Source: JBFWWP01 sp050246115
GTDB taxonomy: Bacteria > Planctomycetota > UBA8108 > UBA1146 > JAJFFE01
DNA length: 64,000 bases
Direction: 5' to 3'
NCBI GenBank assembly: GCA_050246115.1
Contig: JBFWWP010000005.1
Span: 62,001 to 126,000, forward strand
This document shows positions 17,401 through 25,212 of this stretch, in pieces. Within the stretch, counting starts at the first letter, position 1, and each line of letters starts with the position of its first letter. The notes under the pieces are model-generated. The model saw only the letters and a list, made by a program, of their open reading frames with translations. It had not been told where the DNA came from and did not search any database. Position numbers and translations under genes: made by a program.

Positions 17401-17635
17401 GCGCCGCTTCCGCGCGATCCTTCTGACCTCGCTCACCACCTTCGCGGGGCTCACGCCGATGCTGCTCGAGCGCTCCGTGCAAGCCGAGTTCGTGGTGCCC
17501 ATGGTCGTCTCACTGGCGTTCGGCGTAGCCTTCGCCACAGTGGTCACCTTGATCATCGTCCCCGCGGGCTACCTCGTGATCGAGGACCTGCGCCGCGTGC
17601 TCACGGGTCACACGGAGGTCGACGACGCGGGGTAG
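14423..17635 (+). CDS. RND family efflux permease (AcrB/HAE-like)
   Basis: The 1070-aa pump shows the RND duplication. There is an N-terminal helix, a large periplasmic porter domain with 'TIRTESFPEITPENITISVAYPGATPDEIEESICVKIEEAV', and TM2-6 with 'FILVLGILVDDAIVVSENV' (the DD proton-relay pair). The second half carries 'GVVVNDSLVMIDFINRFHREHGMPLGEAV' and 'RRFRAILLTSLTTFAGLTPML'. Length is normal for the family. It uses the proton gradient to export drugs or other hydrophobic compounds with the adaptor and OMF encoded upstream. An odd basic insert ('PGKRTTGPPARRSAGQQSN') lies near residue 630 in the second porter domain. A half MITE starts 30 bases after the stop. Confidence 0.95.
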   Translation: MQRLIAWFAGNSVAANLLMIVMILGGTLSLFVTIRTESFPEITPENITISVAYPGATPDEIEESICVKIEEAVLTVNGVDRVVSTAAEGIGSVLVEIEDGASIRTVLEDVKSEIDAIDTFPEDAEEPTVKEQKVEERVLSMVVHGDTSERNLRVIADQLRDDLLLLPGITKVLIDGEREYEISIETREADLRRFGLRFADVARAVRTGSVNLPAGTVKTAAGEIAFRSSAQAYVPLDFARLPVLSLPDGGQLFVGDVADVKLIFEDNDLATRFDGQPALALEVYRVGHQNTPAIAARVRAFADSMRNRIPENVQLSIWRDESTNLDERLSLLRRNGFQGLLLVFLVLALFLKARLALWVSAGLIAALFGTLWVLPWLDISLNFLSSFGFILVLGILVDDAIVVSENVDSHLGMGKSPGRAAIEGTWEVMVPVSLAVITTGMAFSPMLALPGRTGEFAKTIAVVVIIAISMSLVESLLILPAHLGHEPHGARGGLLGRMGTAATRVLAPFLRIYERTQTRFADGLAWCVTRLYQPLLEVALRSRYLTLALGLAFLILTGGLLGGGWLKVSFFPPIEGNDVVCAVRLPEGTSATVTQAAVALLERTGSEVRSEVEGAETGSVIRHVRATIGDQPGKRTTGPPARRSAGQQSNANLGEVHFELVPSEERTVTASLIARRWREKVGEQIPEAEELTFVSDQINTGSPINVELSGTDTEQLQAAAAELKAYLGTIEGTFNIADDYRPGKQEIQLSLLPSGAALGLTQQDIAQQVRHGFYGDEAQRVQIGRDDVRVFVRYAKDERRSLENLEQMRIRLPDRSEVPLAQVATLTPARGPATIQRIDRQRTIVVTCDLNRSVANANEISAVLAADFLPDLSRRHPSVRNAFGGEQTRQQESFASLQSGMVLAAFMMFALLAVIFRSYLQPLIVLSAVPFGIAGAVWAHFGLGMNLTFLSMIGILALMGVVVNDSLVMIDFINRFHREHGMPLGEAVRSAGPRRFRAILLTSLTTFAGLTPMLLERSVQAEFVVPMVVSLAFGVAFATVVTLIIVPAGYLVIEDLRRVLTGHTEVDDAG

Positions 17636-17664
17636 TGGGGGCTGCGCGTGCCCTAAGCCAAGCT

Positions 17665-17762
17665 CCTTGGTTCCGGTGAGGATTTCGAGGTTTTCGGATC
17701 GGTCGAAGATGGCCCGAAGCGACGAGCAAGAGGGTGAAGTTGTTCTTGGGCGACTCCTAAGG
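17665..17762 (+). mobile_element. right-end half copy of the MITE-like element
   Basis: About 98 bp match the right half of the complete elements, from 'TTCCGGTGAGGATTTCGAGG' to the terminal 'TTGGGCGACTCCTAAGG'. It lies directly behind the RND pump gene, as the 9151 copy lies behind the ABC permease gene. The 130 bases between it and the next start hold no gene. Confidence 0.8.
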
Positions 17763-17894
17763 CCTAAGGGCCCAAGGGTCCCGCTCCGACACCCGTCTTG
17801 CGAGCCGCTCGCCTGAAGCACGCCTCGTTTCGGTTGTCTTCGTGTTTGCCCAGGAGTACCTTTCACTCTCACCTCTGGGCACGGAGAATCACGC

Positions 17895-18869
17895 TTGCAC
17901 ACCGAACGGCTACGAGGGCTCCGGGTCGCTGCGGTTCACAGCCCACGAACCTCCTGCGAGTGTCACCGCACCGTGCAGTCCGCGGGGGCGCGATTTGGGT
18001 TCGAGGTCGTCCTGTTGTCGGACGATTCGACCGATCAATGGGCGTCCGAGTCACTCGGCATCGACTTGGTGATCGACTCGGCGGAGAGCTTCCGCGGTGT
18101 GACCGAGTGGCGTTGGTGGCCGCGGGCTCACGCTGAGCGCCTCGGTTGGCCAGTCGTCGGCAGCCGGGCCGAGACCGTCCGGCTGTGCGACAACAAGGCG
18201 CTCGCGCGGCAGGTGCTCGCTCAGGCCGGCGTGGCCACGGCGCGCGGCGTCGTCCTTCCCACGGCGTCCGTCGAGTCCACGTGGGAGACCCTGGAGGCGG
18301 CCGAACTCGGTTGGCCAGTCGTCCTGAAGCCGCTCGCCGAACACGGCAGCGTCGGGGTTGCCTTGTGTGGTGACCGCGATGCGGTCGGTCGCGAACGGGT
18401 GCCCGCGGCGCACGGCACGTCGCCGACTTGGCTGGCCGAGGAGTTCCTCCCAGGGCGCGAGTTTCACGTCTGCATTGCCGGCATCGAGCACGTCGACCCG
18501 TTGCCGCTGGTCGAGATCGTGGGACTCGGCAGCGGCATCTACACCGGAGCCGACAAACGCGATGCGACGCACGTGACTGCAGTCGCGATCGACCGCGACG
18601 ACGATCTCCAACAGCAGATCCGCGCGGTTGCTCTGCGAGCACACGCCGCGCTTGGCATGCGCGGCCTGGCTCGCTTCGACATCAGACTCGACCGAGCGGG
18701 TGCGCCACGGGTGCTCGAGGCGAACACCAAGCCGTCCCTCGAAGTGGGGTGCGCGCTCGACGTGGCGGCGCGCGCATGCGGCATGGACGTCGAGTCGGTG
18801 ATCGCACGGGCGATCCTCGATCGCCTCGAGAGTCTCGAGTCGGACCGCCGCGGCCACACCGGCGATTGA
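17895..18869 (+). CDS. ATP-grasp ligase, D-Ala-D-Ala ligase-like
   Basis: The 324-aa protein has an N-terminal preATP-grasp domain, then 'CDNKALARQVLAQAGVATARGVVLP', 'GWPVVLKPLAEHGSVGVAL' (ATP-grasp lysine and glycine loop), 'WLAEEFLPGREFHVCIAG', and the C-terminal metal-binding end 'GLARFDIRLDRAGAPRVLEANTKPSLEVG'. This is the D-alanine-D-alanine ligase fold. However, the usual 'E.N..PG' end reads 'EANTKPSL', and no other cell-wall gene is near. It may be a dipeptide or amino-acid ligase with another substrate. TTG 17895 is supported by GGAG at 17882-17885. Confidence 0.8.
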   Translation: MHTERLRGLRVAAVHSPRTSCECHRTVQSAGARFGFEVVLLSDDSTDQWASESLGIDLVIDSAESFRGVTEWRWWPRAHAERLGWPVVGSRAETVRLCDNKALARQVLAQAGVATARGVVLPTASVESTWETLEAAELGWPVVLKPLAEHGSVGVALCGDRDAVGRERVPAAHGTSPTWLAEEFLPGREFHVCIAGIEHVDPLPLVEIVGLGSGIYTGADKRDATHVTAVAIDRDDDLQQQIRAVALRAHAALGMRGLARFDIRLDRAGAPRVLEANTKPSLEVGCALDVAARACGMDVESVIARAILDRLESLESDRRGHTGD

Positions 18870-19015
18870 GCCTTGGCGACCCGCGCTCGGCGAGCGACCG
18901 GGTACCAACGTTCCGGCACAAGGCGATGGGGTCGACCGCAGTCGGCGAACTCGTGGGATGAACGGTGAGCAAGGTTCTCCAGCGATGCGAGTGCGCTCCG
19001 CACGCGAGTCTCGAG

Positions 19016-20107
19016 TCAGCCTGCCTCGACGACTCCGCGGTTCACCGCGTCGCGGTAGATGGCCGCGACCTGTTCCCCTTCGCGCTCGAGTTGCGACAAG
19101 TGCGAGAAGTGTTTCGTGGCGACTCGCGATTGGCGAGTGAGACGGTCCGCGTTCCCGATGAGGTCGACGATCCTCTCGGCCAAGTGCTTCGCTCCCGCCG
19201 CCCGATCGAACAGGTTCAGTGGACACTCATCGCTGCCGAGCGACGCCAAGCCCGGTTCCGCACAGCGTAGGATCGCACGCACCCCGGGAATGTCGGGAGC
19301 TAGGACCGGGCGCCCCAGGTACAGCGCCTCGAGCAATGCGTTGGGAAGCGACTCGGCCAGCGACACGTTGAGGACCAGCGACGCTGTCCGATACGCGGCG
19401 ACCATGGCAGCACGCGGGAGTTCGCGACGCCAAGCCCCCGGCGTCGAATCGACCGCCAGTCGCGACGCGTACTCGGAATCCAAGATCCCTCCCAGGAGCC
19501 ACAAGCGCGCGTCCGGCGCTAGCGGTGCCACTTGTCGCCACGCGTCGAGGGCAAGTTCGATGCCCTTGACCGGTCGCCAATGCGCGGGGAGGAGCACCAG
19601 CCTGTGTTCCCCCGGTGCCGTGCGCAGATCCTCGGGAAGATCGACTGGCTCCCGAGGTAGATCGACGCCCTTCCACGCGACCGAAACCCTCGCGGGGTCG
19701 AGTTGCGGGTAACGCGTTCGCAAGTGCTCCCGTGCGTGCTCCGTACCCACGAGGATGTGAGCGGCCGCCGCCAAGAACTCCGCAAAGTCGGGACGCGCGA
19801 CCCCATCGTCGAGGAGATCCGTGCCCGTTTGGGTCAACACGAGTGGCCGTCCGAGGTCGTGCCAACCGCCGCGAGCGACGATGGCGTCGTAGGCGCGGAG
19901 CAAGTGGAAGCAGTGCAGTACGTCAAAGGCATGCCGCTGTGCCCCCTCTAGATCGGCTGCCAAGCGCTGAAAATCGGCAACGTGACACTCCGCGCCGCGC
20001 GCCCGCAGCTGGCGCACGAGCCGAGCCAAGGTAACGGCGTTCCCTCGGGTCGAAGGCGGAATCGCCGGCGCCCACAGGCCGACCCGCAAGAGCCGCTGCG
20101 CGGTCAC
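19016..20107 (-). CDS. GT4-family glycosyltransferase
   Basis: The 363-aa protein is a GT-B glycosyltransferase of the group 1 (GT4) family. Seen in it are 'VGLWAPAIPPSTRGNAVTLARLVRQLRARGAECHV' at the N-terminus, 'PARVSVAWKGVDLP', 'LVLLPAHWRPVKGIELALDAW' and the nucleotide-sugar EX7E segment 'AESLPNALLEALYLGRPVLAPDIPGV'. GTG 20107 overlaps the stop of the upstream deacetylase gene as GTGA, so the two are translated together. The pair suggests assembly and trimming of a surface glycan or glycolipid; the sugar is not predictable. Confidence 0.88.
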   Translation of the reverse strand: MTAQRLLRVGLWAPAIPPSTRGNAVTLARLVRQLRARGAECHVADFQRLAADLEGAQRHAFDVLHCFHLLRAYDAIVARGGWHDLGRPLVLTQTGTDLLDDGVARPDFAEFLAAAAHILVGTEHAREHLRTRYPQLDPARVSVAWKGVDLPREPVDLPEDLRTAPGEHRLVLLPAHWRPVKGIELALDAWRQVAPLAPDARLWLLGGILDSEYASRLAVDSTPGAWRRELPRAAMVAAYRTASLVLNVSLAESLPNALLEALYLGRPVLAPDIPGVRAILRCAEPGLASLGSDECPLNLFDRAAGAKHLAERIVDLIGNADRLTRQSRVATKHFSHLSQLEREGEQVAAIYRDAVNRGVVEAG

Positions 20108-20985
20108 GGCCGCGCTCCCGAGTGGAGCAAGTCGGCCGCGGATCGAACGCAGAACCCAAAGCGTTCCAAGAGAGGAACCCAGTGGGGCCCGGCGAGCAGT
20201 TGGTACTCGGCCTCCCGGCGCAACGACAACGCGCTGGCCCCGGGGCCGGTGGCAACGTGCACCATCCACTCGATCACGTCGACCGCGGGCTGGCGCGCGC
20301 TGCCACCAGCCGGCGACTGCGGGTGCCCCGTGGCCGCGCGAAGATCGCGCTCGAGCGCATCGAGGCTGGGATCGATCAGCCAACGAAATCCGGTGAGCTG
20401 CGTGAGACGCCAGCGTGCGTCGACATAGGCCGCGCGCGCCGCGGGCCAGGTGCGACGCAACGTGAGCTGCCAGTCGTCATTGCCCGGAGGCGTCTCGCCG
20501 TCGAACCCGCGTACGAGCAAGGAACGCTCGCCGCGAACGTGCATGACCTCGGTTACGGCTCTGGCAACGGCAGGTAGGGCGTGAATGTGATGGTGACCAC
20601 TCACGTGCAGGGTGGCGCCAACCCGGGCACCGGCCTGCGCGTCCACTTCGCGCGTCAGCCAGTCGCGAAGCTCGGAGTCCGGTCGGGCGAGCGCGCTCCA
20701 CGAAACCTGCCGGCCGCGAAACCGGCCGAAGCCGTCGCACAGGGTTGGATGCGGTCGCGTGACGGGTCTGGTCGCAGGATCGCTGAGATTGATATGGAGG
20801 CCAACGTTCCACGATGGCGCTACAGCGCTCTCGACAACGCGGACCGACCCACCGTCGGTCATCCATGCGCCCACGGCGATCAACCCGGCGCCAGCCAATG
20901 CCGAAGCGGCCCGGTCGATCGCGGGATCGAGTCCAACATCGTCGGCGACAATCAAGAGGGGCGAGGATTCGTTGACCAAGTGCAC
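20104..20985 (-). CDS. ChbG/YdjC-like carbohydrate deacetylase
   Basis: The 293-aa protein carries the YdjC/ChbG (HpnK) fold markers. 'LLIVADDVGLDPAIDRAA' has the metal-binding Asp pair, 'WNVGLHINLSDPATRP' has the conserved His, and 'GATLHVSGHHHIHALPAVARAVTEV' has the HxxxH-like cluster. These enzymes remove N-acetyl groups from diacetylchitobiose or from hopanoid or lipid-linked sugars. The GTG start at 20985 places the Asp motif at the usual distance from the N-terminus. It is the first gene of a two-gene operon with the GT4 enzyme. Confidence 0.85.
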   Translation of the reverse strand: MHLVNESSPLLIVADDVGLDPAIDRAASALAGAGLIAVGAWMTDGGSVRVVESAVAPSWNVGLHINLSDPATRPVTRPHPTLCDGFGRFRGRQVSWSALARPDSELRDWLTREVDAQAGARVGATLHVSGHHHIHALPAVARAVTEVMHVRGERSLLVRGFDGETPPGNDDWQLTLRRTWPAARAAYVDARWRLTQLTGFRWLIDPSLDALERDLRAATGHPQSPAGGSARQPAVDVIEWMVHVATGPGASALSLRREAEYQLLAGPHWVPLLERFGFCVRSAADLLHSGARP

Positions 20986-21230
20986 GAGCCTTCGTTTCGA
21001 TCAAGACCAGTACCGGAGTAAGGTCGCAACCACGCGAGAACATGGCAAGCAGACTCGCACTGAAGGCCCACGTCTACACCGCCGCCACGGCCGAGTCCAG
21101 ACACCGCTCGCTCTCGGAGGGGCGCGCAGCGGCTGAACAGTTCACCCCGAGGAAGCGTGCGAAAGCCCCGTCCCACAAAGCAGCGCGGAAGCGAGCGTTT
21201 GTAGGTGAATTGGATGCCGCCTCGCCGCGC

Positions 21231-21519
21231 CACGGTGGTGGGAGGCGTCGGGCCCGGGTGGCATGCGGAGGTTCCGTGGCGCCAGGCCAAAATGCGGACA
21301 GGCTGTCCGCGCTCCCAGGGCACGCCGGGAGTGCAGAAGGGCGTGTGCTCTCGAGTATGCGTCGCGTTGGTTCGTTGGGCGAACGAAGAAGAGGAACACA
21401 GGATCGTCGACGCCGAGCTGGGCACGCTTTGCAGGGCTGCCACGGTGGTTGGAGGCGTGGGCCCGGGTCGTTTGCGGAGGTTCCGTGGCGCGAGGCCAAG
21501 ATGCGGACAGCCTGTCCGC
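21231..21519 (+). repeat. 210-bp palindrome-bearing repeat, one full unit plus part of a second
   Basis: A unit starting CACGGTGGTGGGAGGCG at 21231 recurs at 21441, a period of 210 bp. The same unit makes up the array at 25213-25740. Each unit carries GCGGACAG(G/C)CTGTCCGC, here at 21294-21310 and 21503-21519. Long open frames cross it on both strands but look like repeat translations, not proteins. Confidence 0.8.
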
Positions 21520-21945
21520 ATCTGCCCGCGCACATCCGGTTCGCGCCACACCCACACGCCCGCCGCCATCCCACCGCGCCGAGCCCCTTCCCCGCTGCCA
21601 TCCCACCGCGCCAAGCCACCTCCGCACCGCGAGCGCCACGCCACCCTCCGCGCCACCCGCTTTGCTGGCGAGCGTTCTGAACGCATGAAACGAGCAATCC
21701 CGTTTCCCTCTTCTCTTCACCTTCCGCCCATTCACCAGCGCGACGCATCCGCAGACCCACCGCCCCTTCCACGCCCAGGCACGCCCTGGGAGCGCGGACA
21801 GCCTGTCCGCATCTGCCCGCGCACATCCCGTTCGCGCCACACCCACACGCCCGCTGCCATCCCACCGCGCCAAGCCACCTCCGCACCGCGAGCGCCACGC
21901 CACCCTCCGCGCCACCCGCTTTGCTGACGAGCGTTCTGAACGCAT
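21503..21945 (+). repeat. second repeat family, two direct copies sharing the same palindrome
   Basis: The stretch beginning at the palindrome and continuing 'CATCTGCCCGCGCACATCC' up to 'GTTCTGAACGCATGA' occurs at 21503-21686 and again at 21794-21945. The first copy has an extra internal duplication of about 30 bp. About 110 bp of unique sequence separates them. The second copy ends exactly where the RHS fragment begins, so it marks a recombination or insertion joint. No other gene is visible in 20986-21943. Confidence 0.75.
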
Positions 21946-23068
21946 GAGCGCGCAATCACTCGTCGGCGAGACCCCGACCTGGGACGGCAGCACCTACGAG
22001 CTGATCTCCCGCGAGCGCTCCTACCACGATGAGGCCGGCCGCCAGAACCGGAGCGAAACCCTGCGCGAGAACGGGACCACTCCCACCTACACCGAGACCC
22101 GTTCGATCCTCTTGCCGGGCGGCCACGTGTGGAAATCGTACGCGCAGACGGTAGGCTCCGGGGTGCGGGTGCTCGAGACATCGAGGGACTCGCTCGACGG
22201 CGTTACCGCGCAGGAGGACAAGATCGGGACCTCACCGCAGGCGGTCTCGGCGAGCGTAACGACGTACAGTCCGACGACGGGGCGCGTCGACAAGACCACG
22301 CGGATCGAGTGGGATGAAGCCGAGTCGACCACGTACGACTACGAAACCGAGTACACCTACGATGCACGCGGACGAGTGACGAACACCTTGGACAAAGGGC
22401 AGACGGTTCCGGCTCTGACCCCGCCGCCGGTGGCCATCGAGCGCCGGGTGGCCTACGATGGGCTCGGCCGCCAGACCTACTCGGCGACGGTGCAGGGAAC
22501 GACGGAGGGACTGGTCACGATACGCACCCTGGACTTGGGCGGACAGGAACTCGAAGAGAAGCGCGGCCGCGGACCCGAACCGTTCGCGCTCTACCAGAAG
22601 AGCACCTCGGCCTACGACAGGAAGAGCCGCATGCTCTCGCGCACCGAGAGGGACCAGACCGTGACCCCTGTCGGCAGCCGTGTGACGACCTACGCCTATG
22701 ATGGCGCCGACCGCCAGGTGAGTGTGACGCTGCCGCCCTATACCACCGGGGGCACGGCCCGTACGGTGAGCACGAGCTACGACATCCTGACCGGCGGCAA
22801 GGAAGAGATGCAGACGACCGACCCGAACGGCGTGCCGTGTATCGTGACGAGCAACCAGAAGGGGCAACCGCTCGTCGAGACGGTGACGGTACCGACTGGA
22901 GTCACTCACGTGACCGGCGCAACCGAGGTGTCGTATCTCTACGCCGACTCCTCTGGCTGCGGCTGCAGCGCCTCCGGCAAGGCCGTCCGAGGAAGGTCAA
23001 TGCGGGCCAGACATCACCCAGGCTATCATCAACCACTTGAGTGTTTTTGGCAGCCGACCGCGAGTTAG
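21944..23068 (+). pseudogene. RHS/YD-repeat protein fragment, truncated at both ends
   Basis: The 374-codon frame encodes YD repeats such as 'YTYDARGRVTNTLDKG', 'RRVAYDGLGRQTYSATVQG' and 'TTYAYDGADRQVSVTLPP', as found in RHS and wall-associated polymorphic-toxin proteins. It starts inside a repeat copy, with no signal peptide, N-terminal domain or RHS core upstream. After 'SGCGCSASGKAVRGR' the frame stops looking like protein. In the next frame, 'EEGQCGPDITQAIINHL' continues from the same point, suggesting a frameshift near 22985. It is therefore probably a decayed internal piece of a much larger gene. Confidence 0.7.
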
Positions 23069-23634
23069 GTTCGCATTCACCGCTAGTCAGTCGTTGGGAG
23101 ATACTGGAGTTTGTCGACGAGCTTGAACGTGTTGCTTTACGTAACAAGAATCTGATTTGGGATGCGGCCCGAGAAGCCGGAGCCGATACAGAGTACTGCG
23201 GAAAGGACGCCTGCCAGGGGACGGTCACCTTCGGTTCCTTGTGCAGATCACAGCATCACATACGTCACATTCTGATAATGGCATACATGCAGAAGGAGCT
23301 TGGCACCACGTTCGCGAGGGCGGCCGGAATCTGGAACGAGGACGGCGCCCTTACGGAAGGTGAGGTTGGATACGAAGGCCAAGCTGACCTGCAATTCAAC
23401 GAAGTCGTACTGAGCCTCGGCGAACACCTCAGCTCTTTGACGCGTGAGGTCGTCAACCAGGTGACGGCCGAGGTCCTATTCTGGCACAAGTGGACTGGAG
23501 GCAAGATCAATCGCAGCACGATAGCCAGAAAGTTTGCGTCAAGATCGGCAAGCAACTACGAGCGTTGCAAGCCGTGTCCCTCATCCATTGCGCCCCTGTC
23601 CAACTTGCAGATGCCTCCCACTCGGTGGCCTTGA
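23041..23634 (+). CDS. toxin-module-like ORF downstream of the RHS fragment
   Basis: The 197-aa frame starts at GTG 23041, directly after a TGA. It contains 'WEILEFVDELERVALRNKNLIWDAAREAGADTEYCGKDACQGTVTFGSLCRSQHHIRHILIMAYMQKELG'-style sequence with three or four Cys and a 'QHHIRH' cluster. Its position after an RHS fragment and before a small membrane protein is the layout of a polymorphic-toxin tip and its partner. Base composition is visibly less GC-rich than the neighbours. No family is firmly recognised. It may once have been fused to the RHS frame and to 'CGPDITQAIINHL', each now in a different frame. It may no longer be functional. Confidence 0.45.
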   Translation: MFLAADRELGSHSPLVSRWEILEFVDELERVALRNKNLIWDAAREAGADTEYCGKDACQGTVTFGSLCRSQHHIRHILIMAYMQKELGTTFARAAGIWNEDGALTEGEVGYEGQADLQFNEVVLSLGEHLSSLTREVVNQVTAEVLFWHKWTGGKINRSTIARKFASRSASNYERCKPCPSSIAPLSNLQMPPTRWP

Positions 23635-23646
23635 CGCCTTATCGCC

Positions 23647-24018
23647 ATGAAGCCACACCGAATGTCGACAGACGCTTACGCCGTTCCCACGCTGATCCTG
23701 GTCCTGGTTCTGACGTGTGTCTCGGTAGCGACTCTTTTTCGCGAAAGTCCGACAGATGTTGTAGTGCGGAACTGTGCAGCATCGCCGGCTACCATTCACA
23801 TCCGAAACATGGAGGAAGACAGCGCGAGAAACAACCACGATATTGTCGTACAGCCAGGAGAGACCGTTACTACTGCAGTCTCGGACGGCGTCAAGGGCGT
23901 GACGTGTGTTACGTCCCAGCGCGTAACCGAGTTGGAGTTCGACCAGTGGCATGGTGAGACGGTTTGGCTGGTCGTTGATCAGAGCGAGCAGCTCAAGCAG
24001 GTCCTGGGTTTGAAGTGA
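23647..24018 (+). CDS. small single-pass membrane protein, possible immunity partner
   Basis: The 123-aa protein has one N-terminal membrane helix, 'AVPTLILVLVLTCVSVATLF'. A predicted extracytoplasmic domain follows with two Cys ('VVRNCAASPATIHIRN' and 'KGVTCVTSQRV'). It starts 12 bases after the toxin-like ORF, so the two are probably co-transcribed. In RHS loci this slot is usually an immunity gene; that role is inference from position. ATG 23662 is an alternative start. Composition is again lower in GC than the chromosome around it. Confidence 0.5.
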   Translation: MKPHRMSTDAYAVPTLILVLVLTCVSVATLFRESPTDVVVRNCAASPATIHIRNMEEDSARNNHDIVVQPGETVTTAVSDGVKGVTCVTSQRVTELEFDQWHGETVWLVVDQSEQLKQVLGLK

Positions 24019-24188
24019 AGTTGGGAGGGGGATCTCCCCGCCCGAAGAGGGGGAACCTCCATTCACACCGCTCACTAGAAGGAAGTTGGTGCCTGGTGTC
24101 ATTGGTCCAGGTCTGTAGCCGCCTCTCAGGAATTCGTAGATTGCGGTACGTGGTCTGCGTTTGGGTTTCTTGTTGGGGTTGCGGTTCC

Positions 24189-24205
24189 GTACCGTTGCGG
24201 TACGA
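24189..24205 (+). other. short perfect hairpin
   Basis: CGTACCG and CGGTACG flank a TTG loop, giving a 7-bp stem in the gap between the membrane protein and the next fragment. The role is unknown. There is no T-tract. Confidence 0.3.
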
Positions 24206-24276
24206 GAGCGTCGTGGAATCGTACTGCGCGGTGGTGCAGCACGGGGAGCGAACCGCAGGTGTTGGTCTCCGCCCGG

Positions 24277-24547
24277 AATCGACAAGGACGGGTGGGCAAA
24301 GAAGGTCTATGCACATCTAGTTCAGAGAGACTGGGGCAGGTTGCCCTTTGTTGAGAGTCACGAAAGTGACATTTTTATGGACACTCTGAACGGAGCCGAC
24401 CTCCATGAACCGACTGAGCGAGAGAGGTGGGCCGAGGTACTCGCAGCACTCATGGAGGAGCGTTTTGTGCCGAACTACTCTAGCGTTGAACTGCGGGAGG
24501 CCGCTGTCGAAGACCTCCTGGAACGAGTGGGCCCACGTTTGCGGTGA
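24277..24547 (+). pseudogene. unrecognised coding fragment
   Basis: One frame from about 24277 to a TGA at 24547 reads like real protein. It gives 'DKDGWAKKVYAHLVQRDWGRLPF', then 'SDIFMDTLNGADL' and 'RWAEVLAALMEERFVPN', and ends in ERVGPRLR. The part before it in the same frame does not. I do not recognise the family. It may be the C-terminal remnant of an island gene. Confidence 0.3.
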
Positions 24548-24628
24548 GCGCTCCGTTGTGGTCCAGGTGCGGAGATCTTCCCGCCCCAGGTATGCCAAGC
24601 ACCTACATCCCGAAGGCCAACGGCAAGG

Positions 24629-24666
24629 CGGGATCTACCCGCCCCAGCGGGATCTACTCGCCCCAG
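24629..24666 (+). repeat. two tandem 19-bp direct repeats
   Basis: CGGGATCTAC(C/T)CGCCCCAG occurs twice head to tail, and a partial copy (GATCTTCCCGCCCCAG) lies at 24584-24599. The surrounding 24548-24986 holds no gene I can support. The repeats could be leftover ends of an element or binding iterons. Confidence 0.4.
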
Positions 24667-24986
24667 AGTAATCTGCACAATGGACCCCGGAAGGGTAGCC
24701 AGGAGCAGTCGTGAGTGGCCACGTGAGCGACGATCGCTCTGCGATCACGACCGATCGGGTTCGCCGACGAGCAGCATCGGTGATCGCAAGCAGGGGGAGG
24801 CGTCGCGGAGGACGCGTGGACCGGCGAATCTAGCGTCGATTGCCCATGTCAAGGCAACCGGGATCGGGGCCGGCCCTGGCGGGACGGCTCATCGGGGGGC
24901 ATGGTGATCCGGGAAGCGGAGGTCGGGATTCGAGCTGGCTGCGTACGCGGAGCTGAGGCTGCGCCTCGCTCGAAGAGAGACGCTCG

Positions 24987-25203
24987 TCACGTGGGCGCGG
25001 GATCTTCGCCGCACGCGTCGAACTCGACGTGCATCATGTACGTGCCAGTCGGGAACACGACCTCGCGATCGCCGGCGTTGAACTGTTCGAGTGCAAATCG
25101 GTAGCGTTCGAGAAAGTCCTTCAGTCGCTGGATTGCCTCGATGCGCGCCCACTTGTTCGGAATCCCTGCTACTCGGGGATTGCGCTCGCGACGCGGTTCG
25201 CCG
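24987..25203 (-). pseudogene. C-terminal remnant resembling a REP-associated (Y1-like) transposase
   Basis: The minus strand ends with 'NPRVAGIPNKWARIEAIQRL', 'FLERYRFALEQFNAGDREVVF' and 'PTGTYMMHVEFDACGEDP' in one frame. The 'F..G.R...FP.GTY.M' ending is, from memory, that of RAYT/IS200-like transposases in Planctomycetes and Myxobacteria. Upstream of it the frame enters the tandem repeat array, so the catalytic N-terminal part is gone. Identification rests on recollection of the family's tail and needs a search. Confidence 0.45.
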
Positions 25204-25212
25204 CCCTTCGGT

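Noticed and set aside
21074..21993. Several 200-290-codon open frames on both strands across the repeat block
   Set aside because: They are translations of the 210-bp and second repeat families (recurring 'RACGCGAN' or 'QPVRICPRT' strings), not independent genes.
24680..24907. A 75-codon plus-strand frame in the island
   Set aside because: It is Arg/Ser/Gly-rich with no motif and sits among debris and direct repeats; it is probably noncoding.
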